Below, piece after piece: positions 9,889-18,936 of a stretch of DNA of 64,000 nucleotides. The DNA is from Frondihabitans peucedani. Lineage in GTDB: Bacteria > Actinomycetota > Actinomycetes > Actinomycetales > Microbacteriaceae. How positions within the stretch are numbered: position 1 is the stretch's first letter; each line of letters starts with the position of its first letter. Below the pieces are notes generated by a model. The model saw nothing but the letters and a program-made list of their open reading frames with translations, had not been told where the DNA came from and ran no database searches. The stretch spans positions 186,001-250,000 of the forward strand of contig NZ_BAABAU010000004.1 in NCBI RefSeq assembly GCF_039537585.1, read 5' to 3'. The position numbers were made by a program, and so were the translations under genes.

Positions 9889-9942
9889 ATGAGCAGTGCC
9901 GCACTCTTCCTCCGGGCGGCCGACGCCTTCTCGGTCGTCTAG
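9889..9942 (+). pseudogene. 17-codon gene remnant fused to a duplicated piece of the purA end
   Basis: ATGAGCAGTGCC... encodes MSSAALFLRAADAFSVV and then stops. The stop is supplied by a 16-base block that is an exact copy of the end of the purA gene on the other strand. The start is preceded by GATGAGGGC. The peptide looks like the first helix of a larger protein; its pattern is reminiscent of maleylpyruvate-isomerase/DinB-like N-termini, but it is too short to assign. I read it as the surviving 5' end of a gene whose remainder was deleted. Confidence 0.3.
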
Positions 9943-9966
9943 CCCAGCACGTCGTCTAGCCCAGCA
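9934..9966. repeat. Tandem 16-bp duplication at the purA 3' end
   Basis: GTCGTCTAGCCCAGCA occurs at 9934-9949 and again at 9951-9966, separated by one base. The second copy contains the purA stop codon (complement of 9956-9958). The first copy lies just outside the gene and ends the short remnant frame. This is the footprint expected of slippage or of short-homology deletion. Confidence 0.8.
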
Positions 9967-11242
9967 GGTCGTGCCGCGCGACGATCGCGTCGCGGCCGGG
10001 CCCGACGCCGATCGCCGAGATGCGGGCGCCGCTCATCGCCTCGACCGCGAGGACGTACTTCTGCGCGTTCTCGGGCAGGTCGTCGAAGGTGCGGGCACCG
10101 GTGATGTCTTCCGTCCAGCCCGGGAACTCCTCGTAGATCGGCTTCGCGTGGTGGAAGTCGCTCTGCGAGACCGGCATCTCGTCGTGGCGGACGCCGTCGA
10201 CGTCGTAGGCGACGCAGACGGGGATCGTGTCGAGGCCGGTGAGGACGTCGAGCTTCGTGAGGACGAAGTCGGTGACGCCGTTGATGCGGGCCGAGTAGCG
10301 GGCGATGGGCGCGTCGTACCAGCCGCAGCGGCGTGGGCGGCCCGTGGTGGTGCCGAACTCGAAGCCGTTGGCGCGGAGGAACTCGCCCGACGCGTCGAAG
10401 AGCTCGGTCGGGAACGGACCCGCCCCCACGCGCGTGGTGTAGGCCTTCACGATGCCGATGACGCGCTCGATCCTGCCCGGTCCGATGCCGGAGCCGGTGG
10501 CGGCGCCGCCCGCCGTCGACGACGACGACGTGACGAACGGGTAGGTGCCGTGGTCGACGTCGAGCATGGTCGCCTGGCCCGCCTCGAACAGGACGGTCTT
10601 GCCGTCTTCGAGGGCGTTGTAGAGCTCGAGGGCGGTGTCGGTGACCATCGGCCGGAGGCGCTCGGCGTACGACAGCAGCGTGTCGACGATCTCGTCGGCG
10701 CTGATCGCGCGGCGGTTGTAGATCTTGACGAGCAGGTGGTTCTTCTGGTCGAGGGCCGCCTCGACCTTCTGGCGCAGGATGTTCTCGTCGAAGAGGTCTT
10801 GCACGCGCAGCCCGACGCGGTTGATCTTGTCGGCGTAGGCCGGGCCGATGCCGCGGCCGGTGGTGCCGATCGAGCGGCTGCCGAGGAACCGCTCGGTCAC
10901 CTTGTCGAGGGTGCGGTGGTAGTGCGTGATCAGGTGCGCGTTGGCCGACACCTTGAGCTTCGACACGTCGACCCCGCGGGCGATCAGCGCGTCGAGCTCG
11001 TCGAAGAGCACCTCGATGTCGATGACGACGCCGTTGCCGATGACCGGCGTGACGCCCTCGGTCAGGATGCCGGAGGGCAGCAGGTGCAGGGCGTACTTCT
11101 GGTTGCCGATCACGACCGTGTGACCGGCGTTGTTGCCGCCGTTGAACTTGACGACGTAGTCGATGCGGCTGCCGAGCAGGTCGGTGGCCTTGCCTTTACC
11201 CTCGTCGCCCCACTGGGCTCCGATGATGACGATTGCGGGCAT
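9956..11242 (-). CDS. purA: Adenylosuccinate synthetase
   Basis: A 428-residue enzyme joining IMP and aspartate with GTP, the first committed step to AMP. The opening [23 protein letters not shown] contains the GDEGKGK phosphate loop. Further family motifs are [11 protein letters not shown], the IMP-binding [13 protein letters not shown], and [11 protein letters not shown]. The start at 11242 was preferred because the open frame reaches 22 residues further with no family match. It is monocistronic, with an upstream ROK gene on the same strand starting beyond 11351. Confidence 0.97.
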   Translation of the reverse strand: MPAIVIIGAQWGDEGKGKATDLLGSRIDYVVKFNGGNNAGHTVVIGNQKYALHLLPSGILTEGVTPVIGNGVVIDIEVLFDELDALIARGVDVSKLKVSANAHLITHYHRTLDKVTERFLGSRSIGTTGRGIGPAYADKINRVGLRVQDLFDENILRQKVEAALDQKNHLLVKIYNRRAISADEIVDTLLSYAERLRPMVTDTALELYNALEDGKTVLFEAGQATMLDVDHGTYPFVTSSSSTAGGAATGSGIGPGRIERVIGIVKAYTTRVGAGPFPTELFDASGEFLRANGFEFGTTTGRPRRCGWYDAPIARYSARINGVTDFVLTKLDVLTGLDTIPVCVAYDVDGVRHDEMPVSQSDFHHAKPIYEEFPGWTEDITGARTFDDLPENAQKYVLAVEAMSGARISAIGVGPGRDAIVARHDLLG

Positions 11243-11350
11243 GGGTCGTCTCCTTAGCAGAAGGGGAGTGGACCCTGGGGGCACTGTGCGGCTGACGGTC
11301 CACCCCATTGTACCGGAGGCCCCGACGGCGTCCCCGGGGCGGCTTCGGGA

Positions 11351-12559
11351 TCAGACCCGAGCAGGATCCGCGAGCAGCCCCGCGAACGCGAGTTCCGCCG
11401 CGCCGATCATCAGCCGGCCGCTCCCGAGCTCGGCCCGCCGGATGCGGACGCTGCTGCTCGGGCCGCGGAGGGCGCTCCGGGTGCTGAGCTCCGCGATCCT
11501 GTCTCCGGCCACCCCGTGCAGGGCCCCGAGGAAGCCGCCGAGCACGATGGTCTCGGGGTTGAAGAGGTTGATCGTGTTGCGGAGCGCGACGGCGAGGAAG
11601 CCGACCTGGCGGTCGACCTCGTGGAGCACGCCGGGGTCGGTCGTGGCGGCCAGCAGCGCGTCGAGGTCGTCGTCGTCGCCGCGGGCACGACCGAGGGCGT
11701 GCAGGAGCTCGGCCTGGCCGACCTCGGTCTCGAGGCAGCCGACGGCTCCGCAGTGGCAGACGACGCCGTCGGAGTTGACGAGCGTGTGGCCGAGCTCGCC
11801 GGCGTACCCGTCGACGCCGCGGAGCGACCGGCCGTCGACGATCGCTCCCCCGCCGACGCCCGAGGCGCCGCCGTTCAGGAAGACGAGGGTGCGGACGCCG
11901 CGGCCCGCTCCGAAGAGGCTCTCGGCGAGCGCTCCGAGCGAGGCGTCGTTGTCGGCCGTCGTGACGAGTCCGGTGGCCTCGCGGAGCAGGTCGGCGAAGG
12001 GCTCGTCGATCCAGCCGAGGTGCGGGGCGAGACGGACGAGGCCGTCCTCGCGGCGCACGAGTCCCGGGACGGCGACGCCGATCCCGGTGGCGCGGGCTCC
12101 GGCGGGCAGGTCGCGCTCGAGGTCGCGGATCGCGGCGGCGGCGATGGCGACCGCCTCGGAGGCGCTCGGGATGCTGTCGGTCTCGCGCCGGATCCTGCGC
12201 TGGACCGTGCCGTCGAGCCCGACGACGCCGACGGTGACGGCGTCGATCTCGGGGTTCACCGTGTAGGCGACGACCCCGGGTGCTGCGGCGACCACCGGGC
12301 TCGGGCGGCCGACCCGGTTGTTGGCCGCGGGCTCGCTCTCGCGGACCAGCCCCGACTCGGTCAGCTCACCGACGAGCGCTGCGATGGTCGAGCGGTTGAG
12401 GCCGGTGGCCTGGGTCAGCTGCGAGCGCGAGACGCCCTGCGAGCGGTGCACCAGCCCGAGCACGGCCGACAGGTTGTGCTGCCGGACACGGTCGGGGTTG
12501 CTGCCGCGCGAGCGCGACGACGGCCTCGACCGCTGCTCGGGCTGGTGGACGTTCGACAC
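11351..12559 (-). CDS. ROK-family transcriptional repressor (XylR/NagC-like)
   Basis: 402 residues. There is an N-terminal MarR-like helix-turn-helix (QHNLSAVLGLVHRSQGVSRSQLTQATGLNRSTIAALVGELTE split over about 28-70), followed by a sugar-kinase-like ROK domain. The zinc motif is intact: GELGH followed by CHCGAVGCLE. The sugar-binding Asn-Asp (TADNDAS) is also present. ROK repressors of this type commonly control xylose, glucose or N-acetylglucosamine genes. It lies 33 bp after a sugar dehydrogenase gene at the end of the seven-gene operon, and 10 kb from xylA, so it may regulate either one. Confidence 0.9.
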   Translation of the reverse strand: MSNVHQPEQRSRPSSRSRGSNPDRVRQHNLSAVLGLVHRSQGVSRSQLTQATGLNRSTIAALVGELTESGLVRESEPAANNRVGRPSPVVAAAPGVVAYTVNPEIDAVTVGVVGLDGTVQRRIRRETDSIPSASEAVAIAAAAIRDLERDLPAGARATGIGVAVPGLVRREDGLVRLAPHLGWIDEPFADLLREATGLVTTADNDASLGALAESLFGAGRGVRTLVFLNGGASGVGGGAIVDGRSLRGVDGYAGELGHTLVNSDGVVCHCGAVGCLETEVGQAELLHALGRARGDDDDLDALLAATTDPGVLHEVDRQVGFLAVALRNTINLFNPETIVLGGFLGALHGVAGDRIAELSTRSALRGPSSSVRIRRAELGSGRLMIGAAELAFAGLLADPARV

Positions 12560-12592
12560 GACGGCTCCTCTTGCAGCGAGACTACCGGCTGA

Positions 12593-13729
12593 TCACGCCG
12601 TGACAGGCACCCCCTGCAGTGCTCCCCGGACCGACGTCCACGACTCGAGGCGGGCCCGGACGTCGTCGCGGCGCTCCGAGCGGACCGCGGTCTCGTACGC
12701 CCTCTCGAGGACGTCGTCGATCGCGATCCTGCGCCCCTGGTCCTTCGACTCGATGGCCGCCTCGACCATGGCGAGACTCATCACGTTGCCGTGCACCTCG
12801 CCGTCGGGGGTCTCGCCCGAGCGGAGCGCCCGGACGAAGGCCGCGAGCGATCCCGCGATCTCCGCACCGACCGACGGCTGCGCCGCGAGGGGCGCAGGAT
12901 CGGCGTCGGGCGTCTCGAAGGACGGCTCGTCGTCGCCGTTCCAGAGCGCGCTCCCGGCGGCGCCCGAGATGCGCCAGGCGCCGTTCCAGCTCGTCTCGAG
13001 GCCGGGCGCGCACCAGGAGCCGTTGTAGGTGTAGCGGATGCCGCCCTCGAACTCGAAGATCACCGAGGCCGCCGCGTCGCCGCGGAACCACGACCACGAC
13101 GGGTTGTAGGAGTCGCAGTAGACCGAGACGGGGTCGCGGTCGAGGAGGTAGCGGACCGAGTCGAACGGGTGGATCGCCATGTCGAGGAGGAGGACGTTGT
13201 CCATCTCCTCGCGGAAGCCGCCGAAGTGCGGCGCCTTGGCGAACTCGGTCGACACCGTGCCGAGGTCGCCGAGGCGGGAGGCGGCCTGCTTGAACGCGAC
13301 GAGCTGGTCGTTGTAGCGCCTCGACTGCGACACCATGAACAGCTCGCCGGTGACCTCTGCGGCGGCGGCCAGCGACAGGGCCTCCGCGACGGTCTGGGCG
13401 GCCGGCTTCTCGCCGAGCACCGGGAGGCCCGCTAAGAGCGAGTCGGTCGTCACCGGGTGGTGGGCGACCGGCACCGTGATGTCCAGGATCGCGTCCGGGT
13501 GCACCTGAGCGATGAGGGCCGCGAGGTCTGTGTGCACCGCGATCGAGTCGTCGCCGTAGACGGCGGCTCCGGCCCGGGCGGCGTCGAGATCGAGGTCGAC
13601 GATGCCGACCAGCTCGACGTCGGGGTTCGCCGCGTCGTTCCGGATCCACGCCTGCCCCATGCTGCCGGCACCGACCTGAATCACGCGGAGCGGCTCGCCC
13701 TCCGAGCCGACGCGTCGGAAGGCGCTCAC
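12593..13729 (-). CDS. Gfo/Idh/MocA-family sugar oxidoreductase
   Basis: A 378-residue NAD(P)-dependent dehydrogenase. The Rossmann motif is VIQVGAGSMGQAW near residue 15; the family EKP is in PVLGEKPAA; the catalytic-loop His lies in LLLDMAIHPFDSVRYLL. The GTG at 13729 overlaps the ThuA-like stop by four bases. It is a close paralogue of the protein at 14560-15714: both contain NPSWSWF/NPPWSWF, ETSWNGAWR and LSLAMVEAA. The pair flanks the ThuA gene, as in trehalose-type thuA/thuB loci where such enzymes make 3-keto sugars. The substrate is unknown. Confidence 0.88.
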   Translation of the reverse strand: MSAFRRVGSEGEPLRVIQVGAGSMGQAWIRNDAANPDVELVGIVDLDLDAARAGAAVYGDDSIAVHTDLAALIAQVHPDAILDITVPVAHHPVTTDSLLAGLPVLGEKPAAQTVAEALSLAAAAEVTGELFMVSQSRRYNDQLVAFKQAASRLGDLGTVSTEFAKAPHFGGFREEMDNVLLLDMAIHPFDSVRYLLDRDPVSVYCDSYNPSWSWFRGDAAASVIFEFEGGIRYTYNGSWCAPGLETSWNGAWRISGAAGSALWNGDDEPSFETPDADPAPLAAQPSVGAEIAGSLAAFVRALRSGETPDGEVHGNVMSLAMVEAAIESKDQGRRIAIDDVLERAYETAVRSERRDDVRARLESWTSVRGALQGVPVTA

Positions 13730-14523
13730 GCCTGCACCGGGGCTTCGAGCGGGTGGTCGAACGGGCCGGCGTAGTGCTGGCCGTCGAAGTACTCGCCGAG
13801 GTCGTAGCGGCGGAGCTGCGGGATCTCCCGCTCGTGCTCCGGGCGGGCCCAGTCGACGGCGTTCGCGATGACGCGGCGCACGTCTTTGTGGTGGTAGACG
13901 GGGAAGTCCTGGTCGCCGGGCGAGAAGAAGAAGATCTTGCCCCAGCCGCGCCGGTAGGTCATGCCCGAGCGGAACACCTCGCCGCCGGTGAAGCCCGAGA
14001 TGAAGATGAGCTCGTCGGGGGTCGGGACGTCGAAGTACTCGCCGTACATCTCCTGCTCGGGGATGACGATGGGGTTCGGCACGCCGCGGGTGATCGGGTG
14101 CTGCGGGTTCACGGTCCAGACGAGCTCCTGGTCGTGCTCGCTCCGCCAGCGGAGGGTGCAGGTCGTGCCCATCAGCTTGCCGAAGATCTTCGACCAGTGG
14201 CCGGAGTGCAGGACGAGGAGCCCCATGCCGGAGAGGACGTGGCGGTGCACGCGGTCGACTATGAGGTCGTCGACGTCGCCGTGCGCCGCGTGGCCCCACC
14301 AGGTGAGGACGTCGGTGTTCGCGAGGAGCTCCTCGGTGAGGCCGTGCTCGGGCATGTCCATCGTGACGACGGTGATGACGGCGTCGGGCAGGTTCTCCTG
14401 GATGCCGGCGGCGATCGCGCCGTGCATGCCGTCGGGGTACCGCTCGGCGACGTGCGCCTCGACCTTCTCGTGGACGTTCTCGCCCCAGACGGTGACGCGG
14501 AGGGGGGTGGTGCTGGGTGCCAT
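13726..14523 (-). CDS. ThuA-like domain protein
   Basis: 265 residues with the flavodoxin/amidotransferase-like ThuA fold. Conserved stretches include RVTVWGENVHE, DVLTWWGHAAHGDVDD, MGLLVLHSGHWSKIF, GTTCTLRWR and IPEQEMYGEYFDVP. ThuA of Sinorhizobium works with the dehydrogenase ThuB in trehalose/sucrose catabolism; its chemistry is poorly defined. Here the gene sits between two dehydrogenase paralogues, overlapping the downstream one by four bases and 36 bp after the upstream one. This suggests oxidation of a glycoside and processing of the keto product. Confidence 0.88.
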   Translation of the reverse strand: MAPSTTPLRVTVWGENVHEKVEAHVAERYPDGMHGAIAAGIQENLPDAVITVVTMDMPEHGLTEELLANTDVLTWWGHAAHGDVDDLIVDRVHRHVLSGMGLLVLHSGHWSKIFGKLMGTTCTLRWRSEHDQELVWTVNPQHPITRGVPNPIVIPEQEMYGEYFDVPTPDELIFISGFTGGEVFRSGMTYRRGWGKIFFFSPGDQDFPVYHHKDVRRVIANAVDWARPEHEREIPQLRRYDLGEYFDGQHYAGPFDHPLEAPVQA

Positions 14524-14559
14524 GGTGCTTCCTTCTTGTTCTTCGACGCGAGCGCGGTG

Positions 14560-15714
14560 TCAGGCGTCGACGGTCTGGTGGAGGTGGAGTCCCGCCGACA
14601 CCGAGCCCCACGAGGCGAGGGCCTCGCGGAGGTGCTGCGGTGCGTCGGTGGTCAGTGCGGTCGCGTAGGCGTCCTCGAGGACGTCGGCCACCTCGATCCT
14701 GCGCCCGGTGTCGGCCGAGCGGACGGCCGCCTCGACCATCGCCAGGCTCAGGATGTTGCGGTGGGCCTCGGTGTCGGGGGTGCGACCGGTGCGGAGGGCG
14801 TCGACGAAGTCGGCCAGCGACCCGTCGATCTCCTCCGGCGAGGTGGTGCGGAGGGGAGGCGACTCGAGGCCGGTCGACTCGCCCGTCGCAGGATCGACCC
14901 GCTCGAGCGCGAGGGCCGTCTCGCCGTCCCAGGTGGCCGAGCCATGCGATCCGCTCGCGCGCCAGGCGCCGTTCCAGGACGTCTCGAGCCCGCGGGTGGT
15001 CCAGGTCCCCGTGTAGCGGTAGCGGGCGCCGCCCTCGAACTCGAAGAGGGCGTTCGCGACCGAGTCGCCCTCGAACCAGCTCCAGGGCGGGTTCGAGGTG
15101 TCGCAGGTCACCGACACCGGATCGGTGCCGAGCAGGTGGCGCGCGACGTCGAACGCGTGGATCGCCATGTCGACGAGGAGCGGGTGCGCCATCGTCTCGC
15201 GGAAGCCCGGGAAGTGCGCCTCCCTGGTGTACTCGGTCGTGAGCAGCGCGATCTCGCCGATCTCGCCGAGAGCGGCACGGTAGGCGGTGAGCGAGTCGTA
15301 GTACCGGCGGTTCTGGCTCGTCATGAGGAGCCGGCCCGCCCGGTCGGCGGCCGCCGCGGAGAGGAGGGCCGCGGCGACCGTCGGTGCGAGGGGCTTCTCC
15401 GAGAGGACGGAGAGCCCGGCCGAGAGGGCCTCGTCGGCGATCGGGAGGTGCGCCGCCGGGACCGTGACGTTCACGATCGCGTGGGCTCCCGTCGCCTCGG
15501 CGACGCTCGTGACCGACGTCCCCACGACGAGCCCGGGGAGGCCCGCCTCGTCGGCGGCCGCCCGCGCGAGGTCCTGATCGAGATCGACGATCCCGACCAC
15601 CTCGGCGTCCTGCGACCGGTCGAGAGCGCCCAGCCAGGCCCGGCCCATGAGGCCGGCCCCGACGAGGACGATCCGGACCGGCGCCGCCGCGTCGACGAGG
15701 GGTGGGCGTGTCAC
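14560..15714 (-). CDS. Gfo/Idh/MocA-family sugar oxidoreductase (paralogue of 12593-13729)
   Basis: 384 residues with a Rossmann glycine motif in VLVGAGLMGRAW, SEKPLAPTV, the loop HPLLVDMAIHAFDVARHLL, and a C-terminal substrate domain with ETSWNGAWRASGSHGSATW. Start GTG at 15714 overlaps the permease stop by four bases. Strong similarity to its operon neighbour indicates an internal duplication, perhaps giving a two-subunit enzyme or two steps on one sugar. It follows the ABC permeases directly, so its substrate is likely what they import. Confidence 0.88.
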   Translation of the reverse strand: MTRPPLVDAAAPVRIVLVGAGLMGRAWLGALDRSQDAEVVGIVDLDQDLARAAADEAGLPGLVVGTSVTSVAEATGAHAIVNVTVPAAHLPIADEALSAGLSVLSEKPLAPTVAAALLSAAAADRAGRLLMTSQNRRYYDSLTAYRAALGEIGEIALLTTEYTREAHFPGFRETMAHPLLVDMAIHAFDVARHLLGTDPVSVTCDTSNPPWSWFEGDSVANALFEFEGGARYRYTGTWTTRGLETSWNGAWRASGSHGSATWDGETALALERVDPATGESTGLESPPLRTTSPEEIDGSLADFVDALRTGRTPDTEAHRNILSLAMVEAAVRSADTGRRIEVADVLEDAYATALTTDAPQHLREALASWGSVSAGLHLHQTVDA

Positions 15715-16601
15715 TTCACCGCACCGCCCAGGGCGCCGGCCGCGATGTACTTCTGCGCGAAGATCAGCAGCACGGCCGCGGGCAGCGACGCCAGGACGGA
15801 CGTCGCCATGACGGGGCCCCAGTCGGTCACGTTCGACCCGATGTAGTTGTAGATGCCCAGGGTGATCGGGCGCACCGCGTCGGTCGAGGTGAGCGTCAGA
15901 GCGACGAGGAAGTCGCCCCAGGCCCCGAGGAACGTGAACAGCGCTGCCGTCACGATGGCGTTGCGGCTGATCGGCACGACGATCGAGACGAAGGCCCGGA
16001 AGTCGCCCGCGCCGTCGACCAGGGCCGCCTCGACGAGGCTCGGCGGGATCGACTCCATGAACGCCCGCATGAGCAGGATCGCGAACGGCACCTGGACCGC
16101 GGCGTCGGCCAGGATCAGGCCGATGTACGAGTTGAGCAGCCCCACGTCGTTGAACAGCGTGTAGAGCGCGTTCGCGACGACGATCGTCGGGATCATCTGG
16201 GTGACCAGCAGGACGAGCAGGAGCGCGCGCGTCCCGCGCATCCGGAACCTCGCCAGCCCGTAGGCGGCCGGGGTCGCGACGACCAGCGTGATCAGGACCG
16301 TCCCGAGGCCGATCACCATGCTGGTGACGAAGTTCTGACCCTGCTGCGAGAGCGCCGCGCGGTAGCCGGCGAACGTCGGCGCCCAGGGGAACCACGTCGC
16401 CGTGGCCGCACCGGCCGTCGTCTGCAGGCTCGTGTTGATCATCCAGTAGACGGGGAAGATCATGATGCCCAGGAAGATGATCCCGAGGATCGTCAGCGGG
16501 ATCGACCGCCCTCTCCCCTTCTTGCGGAGGGGCGCCTGCGTCGTCGTCGCCTCGCTCCGGCCGCGGATCCGCCGGGCGGCTCCGACCGCGCCGACGCTCA
16601 T
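15711..16601 (-). CDS. Sugar ABC transporter permease (MalG-like)
   Basis: A 296-residue inner-membrane protein with six membrane segments and the permease EAA-loop (LVEAALVDGAGDFRAFVSIVVPISRNAI) that docks with the ATPase. The opening segment IPLTILGIIFLGIMIFPVYWMINTSL is typical of MalG/LacG-type subunits. The ATG at 16601 overlaps the MalF-like gene by four bases. No ATPase gene lies in the operon; many actinobacterial sugar importers share one MsiK-type ATPase encoded elsewhere. Confidence 0.93.
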   Translation of the reverse strand: MSVGAVGAARRIRGRSEATTTQAPLRKKGRGRSIPLTILGIIFLGIMIFPVYWMINTSLQTTAGAATATWFPWAPTFAGYRAALSQQGQNFVTSMVIGLGTVLITLVVATPAAYGLARFRMRGTRALLLVLLVTQMIPTIVVANALYTLFNDVGLLNSYIGLILADAAVQVPFAILLMRAFMESIPPSLVEAALVDGAGDFRAFVSIVVPISRNAIVTAALFTFLGAWGDFLVALTLTSTDAVRPITLGIYNYIGSNVTDWGPVMATSVLASLPAAVLLIFAQKYIAAGALGGAVK

Positions 16602-17548
16602 TCGTCGACCGCCTTCCGCGAGATCGCCAGGTAGATCATGGCGAAGACGAACGACACGAGGATCAGGACGTTGCTCACGGCGGCTCCGATACCGAACTGG
16701 AAGTTGATGAACGACTGGTGGTACGCGTTGGTGGCCAGCGTCTGGGTGGAGTTGGCGGGGCCTCCGCCGGTCAGGCCGAGGATGATGTCGACGACCTTCA
16801 GCGTGTAGACCACCCCCAGGACGATCACCACGCTCACGACGGAGCGGATGCTCGGCCAGGTGATGTTCCAGAAGGCCTTCCAGCCGGTGGCGCCGTCGAG
16901 CGACGCCGCCTCGTAGAGCTCCGGCGGGACCGACTGCAGACCGCTGTAGAGGATGGTCGTGTTGAACGGGATGCCGAGCCAGATGTTCACGCCGATGACG
17001 GCCACGAGCGCGAGGCTCGGGCTCACCAGCCACGGGATCGCCGGGACCCCGAAGATGCCGAGGAACTGGTTGAGCGCCCCGCTGTCCTGGTCGAGGAGCC
17101 ACTTCCACACCGCGCTGGACGCGATCAGCGGCAGCAGCCACGGCAGGAGGAGCAGACCGCGGAGGAAGCCCGACAGCGGGAAGTTCCGCCGGAAGAACAG
17201 GGCCAGGCCGAGGCCGATCACGAACTGCATGATGATCGAGCCGGCGGTGAACAGCGCGGTGTTGACGACGCTGGTGGCGAAGACGGCGCTGCCGAACGTC
17301 GCGGCGTAGTTGGCGAAGCCGACCCACGGGGCCTCGCCGGTGAAGAACGTCTTGGTCGTGTAGTCCTGGAACGACATGATGACGTTCTTGACCACGGGAT
17401 AGCCGAAGAAGACGGCCACGAAGACGACTGCCGGGGTGACGAACAGCCACCTTGTCATCCCGAGCATCATCCGGGCGCGGCGCTGGCCGGGCCTGATCGG
17501 TGTCAGAGCCGTTTCCGGCCTGACTCGCGTCTGCACTGACACGCTCAT
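16598..17548 (-). CDS. Sugar ABC transporter permease (MalF-like)
   Basis: A 316-residue membrane permease with about six segments. The first is MTRWLFVTPAVVFVAVFFGY. The EAA loop is ELYEAASLDGATGWKAFWNITWPSIRS, followed by LTGGGPANSTQTLA, a hallmark of CUT1 MalF-type subunits. The ATG at 17548 gives the normal short cytosolic lead; the longer open frame upstream runs across the hairpin and the binding-protein gene. It is paired with the downstream MalG-like subunit. Confidence 0.93.
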   Translation of the reverse strand: MSVSVQTRVRPETALTPIRPGQRRARMMLGMTRWLFVTPAVVFVAVFFGYPVVKNVIMSFQDYTTKTFFTGEAPWVGFANYAATFGSAVFATSVVNTALFTAGSIIMQFVIGLGLALFFRRNFPLSGFLRGLLLLPWLLPLIASSAVWKWLLDQDSGALNQFLGIFGVPAIPWLVSPSLALVAVIGVNIWLGIPFNTTILYSGLQSVPPELYEAASLDGATGWKAFWNITWPSIRSVVSVVIVLGVVYTLKVVDIILGLTGGGPANSTQTLATNAYHQSFINFQFGIGAAVSNVLILVSFVFAMIYLAISRKAVDE

Positions 17549-17574
17549 ACTGTGTTCCTTCCCACTGCCCTGGT

Positions 17575-17606
17575 GGGGAGCCGGCCGCCTGGGCGACCGG
17601 CTCCCC
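17575..17606 (-). terminator. Intra-operon hairpin between binding-protein and permease genes
   Basis: GGGGAGCCGG (17575-17584) and CCGGCTCCCC (17597-17606) form a perfect 10-bp stem just after the binding-protein stop at 17613. Such hairpins commonly cause partial termination and protect the upstream mRNA, giving more binding protein than permease. Confidence 0.65.
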
Positions 17607-17612
17607 GTCGAC

Positions 17613-18848
17613 CTACTGGTTCTGCGACTGCGCCTGTTTGAGCGCGTCCGCAGGAGAGGCCTTGCCGGTGAGGGCGAGCTGGACAGCGGTGTAGATCTTC
17701 GTCGCGGCCTTGGGCCAGTCGGGTCCGAGCTCACCGGTGCGAGCGCGGGCCGTCTGGACGGTCGTGACGAACGAGGAGACCTGCGGGTGGGTCTTGCCCC
17801 ACGCCTCGGAGGCCGTGATGTTGGTCGGGACGTTGCCGGTGTTCTTGGCGATGACGGTCTGCATCTTCGCGGCGTTGAGGCAGCCGACGAACTTGCCGGC
17901 GAGCTTCATCGTGGCCGCGTTCTTGGTCTGCGGCACGGTGAACGCCTCGCCGCCGAGGGGTGCCACGGGGGCGCTCCCGGTGCGGGTCGGGATCGGGACG
18001 CTGTCGAACTCGAGGCCCTTCGCGGCGTTCAGGGTCGGCAGCTGCCAGGGGCCGTTGATCATCATGGCCGCCTTGCCGGCGATGAACTGGGTGTTGACGT
18101 CGGCCTGGGCCCAGTTGATCGAGCTCTTCGAGAGCGAGCCGTCGCTCTGGAGGTCGTTCACGAACGACAGCGCCTGGGTGGCCTCGGTCGAGTCGATGTT
18201 CTTCTCGTCTCCGCCGTTCGACCAGAGGAACGGCAGGAACTGCCAGGTGCCCTCGTAGGTGTTGATGTTGCTCATCGCGAAGCCGTAGGTCTTGCCTGTG
18301 GTGAGCTTCTTGGCGGCGGCGCGCAGCTCGTCCCAGGTCTTCGGAGGCGTGACGCCCGCATCCTGGAGCAGCTTCTTGTTGTAGTAGAGGGCGATCGAGT
18401 TCGTCACGGGCTGGAGGCCGTAGAGCTTGCCCTTGTAGGTGTTCGCGGCCTTGACGGCGGGGACGTCGCCATCGGCGCTGAGGCCGTAGTCGCTGAGTGG
18501 CGAGAGAGCGCCCGAGGAGGCGATCTGCTGCACGTCAGGATTGTCGAGCATGAGCACGTCGGGCAGGGTTCGCGACGAGGCCTGCTGCAGCACCTTCGCG
18601 ATGAGCCCGGCGCCGGCGACGTGGTTGATGGTCAGGGTGGCCCCGACCTTCTTCGCGCAGACGTTGTAGTTGGGGTTGTAGGTGGCGGTGTAGTAGTCCT
18701 CGATGGTCAGCTTCGAGCCGCCGGCGGACGAACCGCCTCCGGACGAGCAGCCGGTGAGGACGAGGGCGGCGGTGGCCACCATCGCTCCGGCGCCGACGAG
18801 GCTGCGGAGCCTCCTCGAACGGGTGTGTTCAGGGAATCTAGGCTTCAT
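17613..18848 (-). CDS. Sugar-binding lipoprotein of ABC importer
   Basis: 411 residues. The lipoprotein signal is basic (RSRRLRSL), then hydrophobic, then the lipobox ALVLTGC with Cys at about 34 and a Ser/Gly linker. The mature part shows family 1 solute-binding features: GLQPVTNSIALYYNKKLLQDAGVTPPKTWDEL, IAGKAAMMINGPWQLP and GGEAFTVPQTKNA. It should capture the operon's sugar outside the membrane. It is the first gene of the seven-gene operon, behind a double LacI operator. Confidence 0.93.
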   Translation of the reverse strand: MKPRFPEHTRSRRLRSLVGAGAMVATAALVLTGCSSGGGSSAGGSKLTIEDYYTATYNPNYNVCAKKVGATLTINHVAGAGLIAKVLQQASSRTLPDVLMLDNPDVQQIASSGALSPLSDYGLSADGDVPAVKAANTYKGKLYGLQPVTNSIALYYNKKLLQDAGVTPPKTWDELRAAAKKLTTGKTYGFAMSNINTYEGTWQFLPFLWSNGGDEKNIDSTEATQALSFVNDLQSDGSLSKSSINWAQADVNTQFIAGKAAMMINGPWQLPTLNAAKGLEFDSVPIPTRTGSAPVAPLGGEAFTVPQTKNAATMKLAGKFVGCLNAAKMQTVIAKNTGNVPTNITASEAWGKTHPQVSSFVTTVQTARARTGELGPDWPKAATKIYTAVQLALTGKASPADALKQAQSQNQ

Positions 18849-18936
18849 TGCTTAGCTCTTCTCTTGATGGGTGCAAGGCAGGGCACGCATCGACGACTCC
18901 ACGGACGTCATCGTCTCTGTGTTCCCGAGTTCGGAA

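Noticed and set aside
9934-9966. Attachment-site-like direct repeat next to purA
   Set aside because: The copies are one base apart with nothing between, and there is no integrase, so a local duplication is the better explanation.
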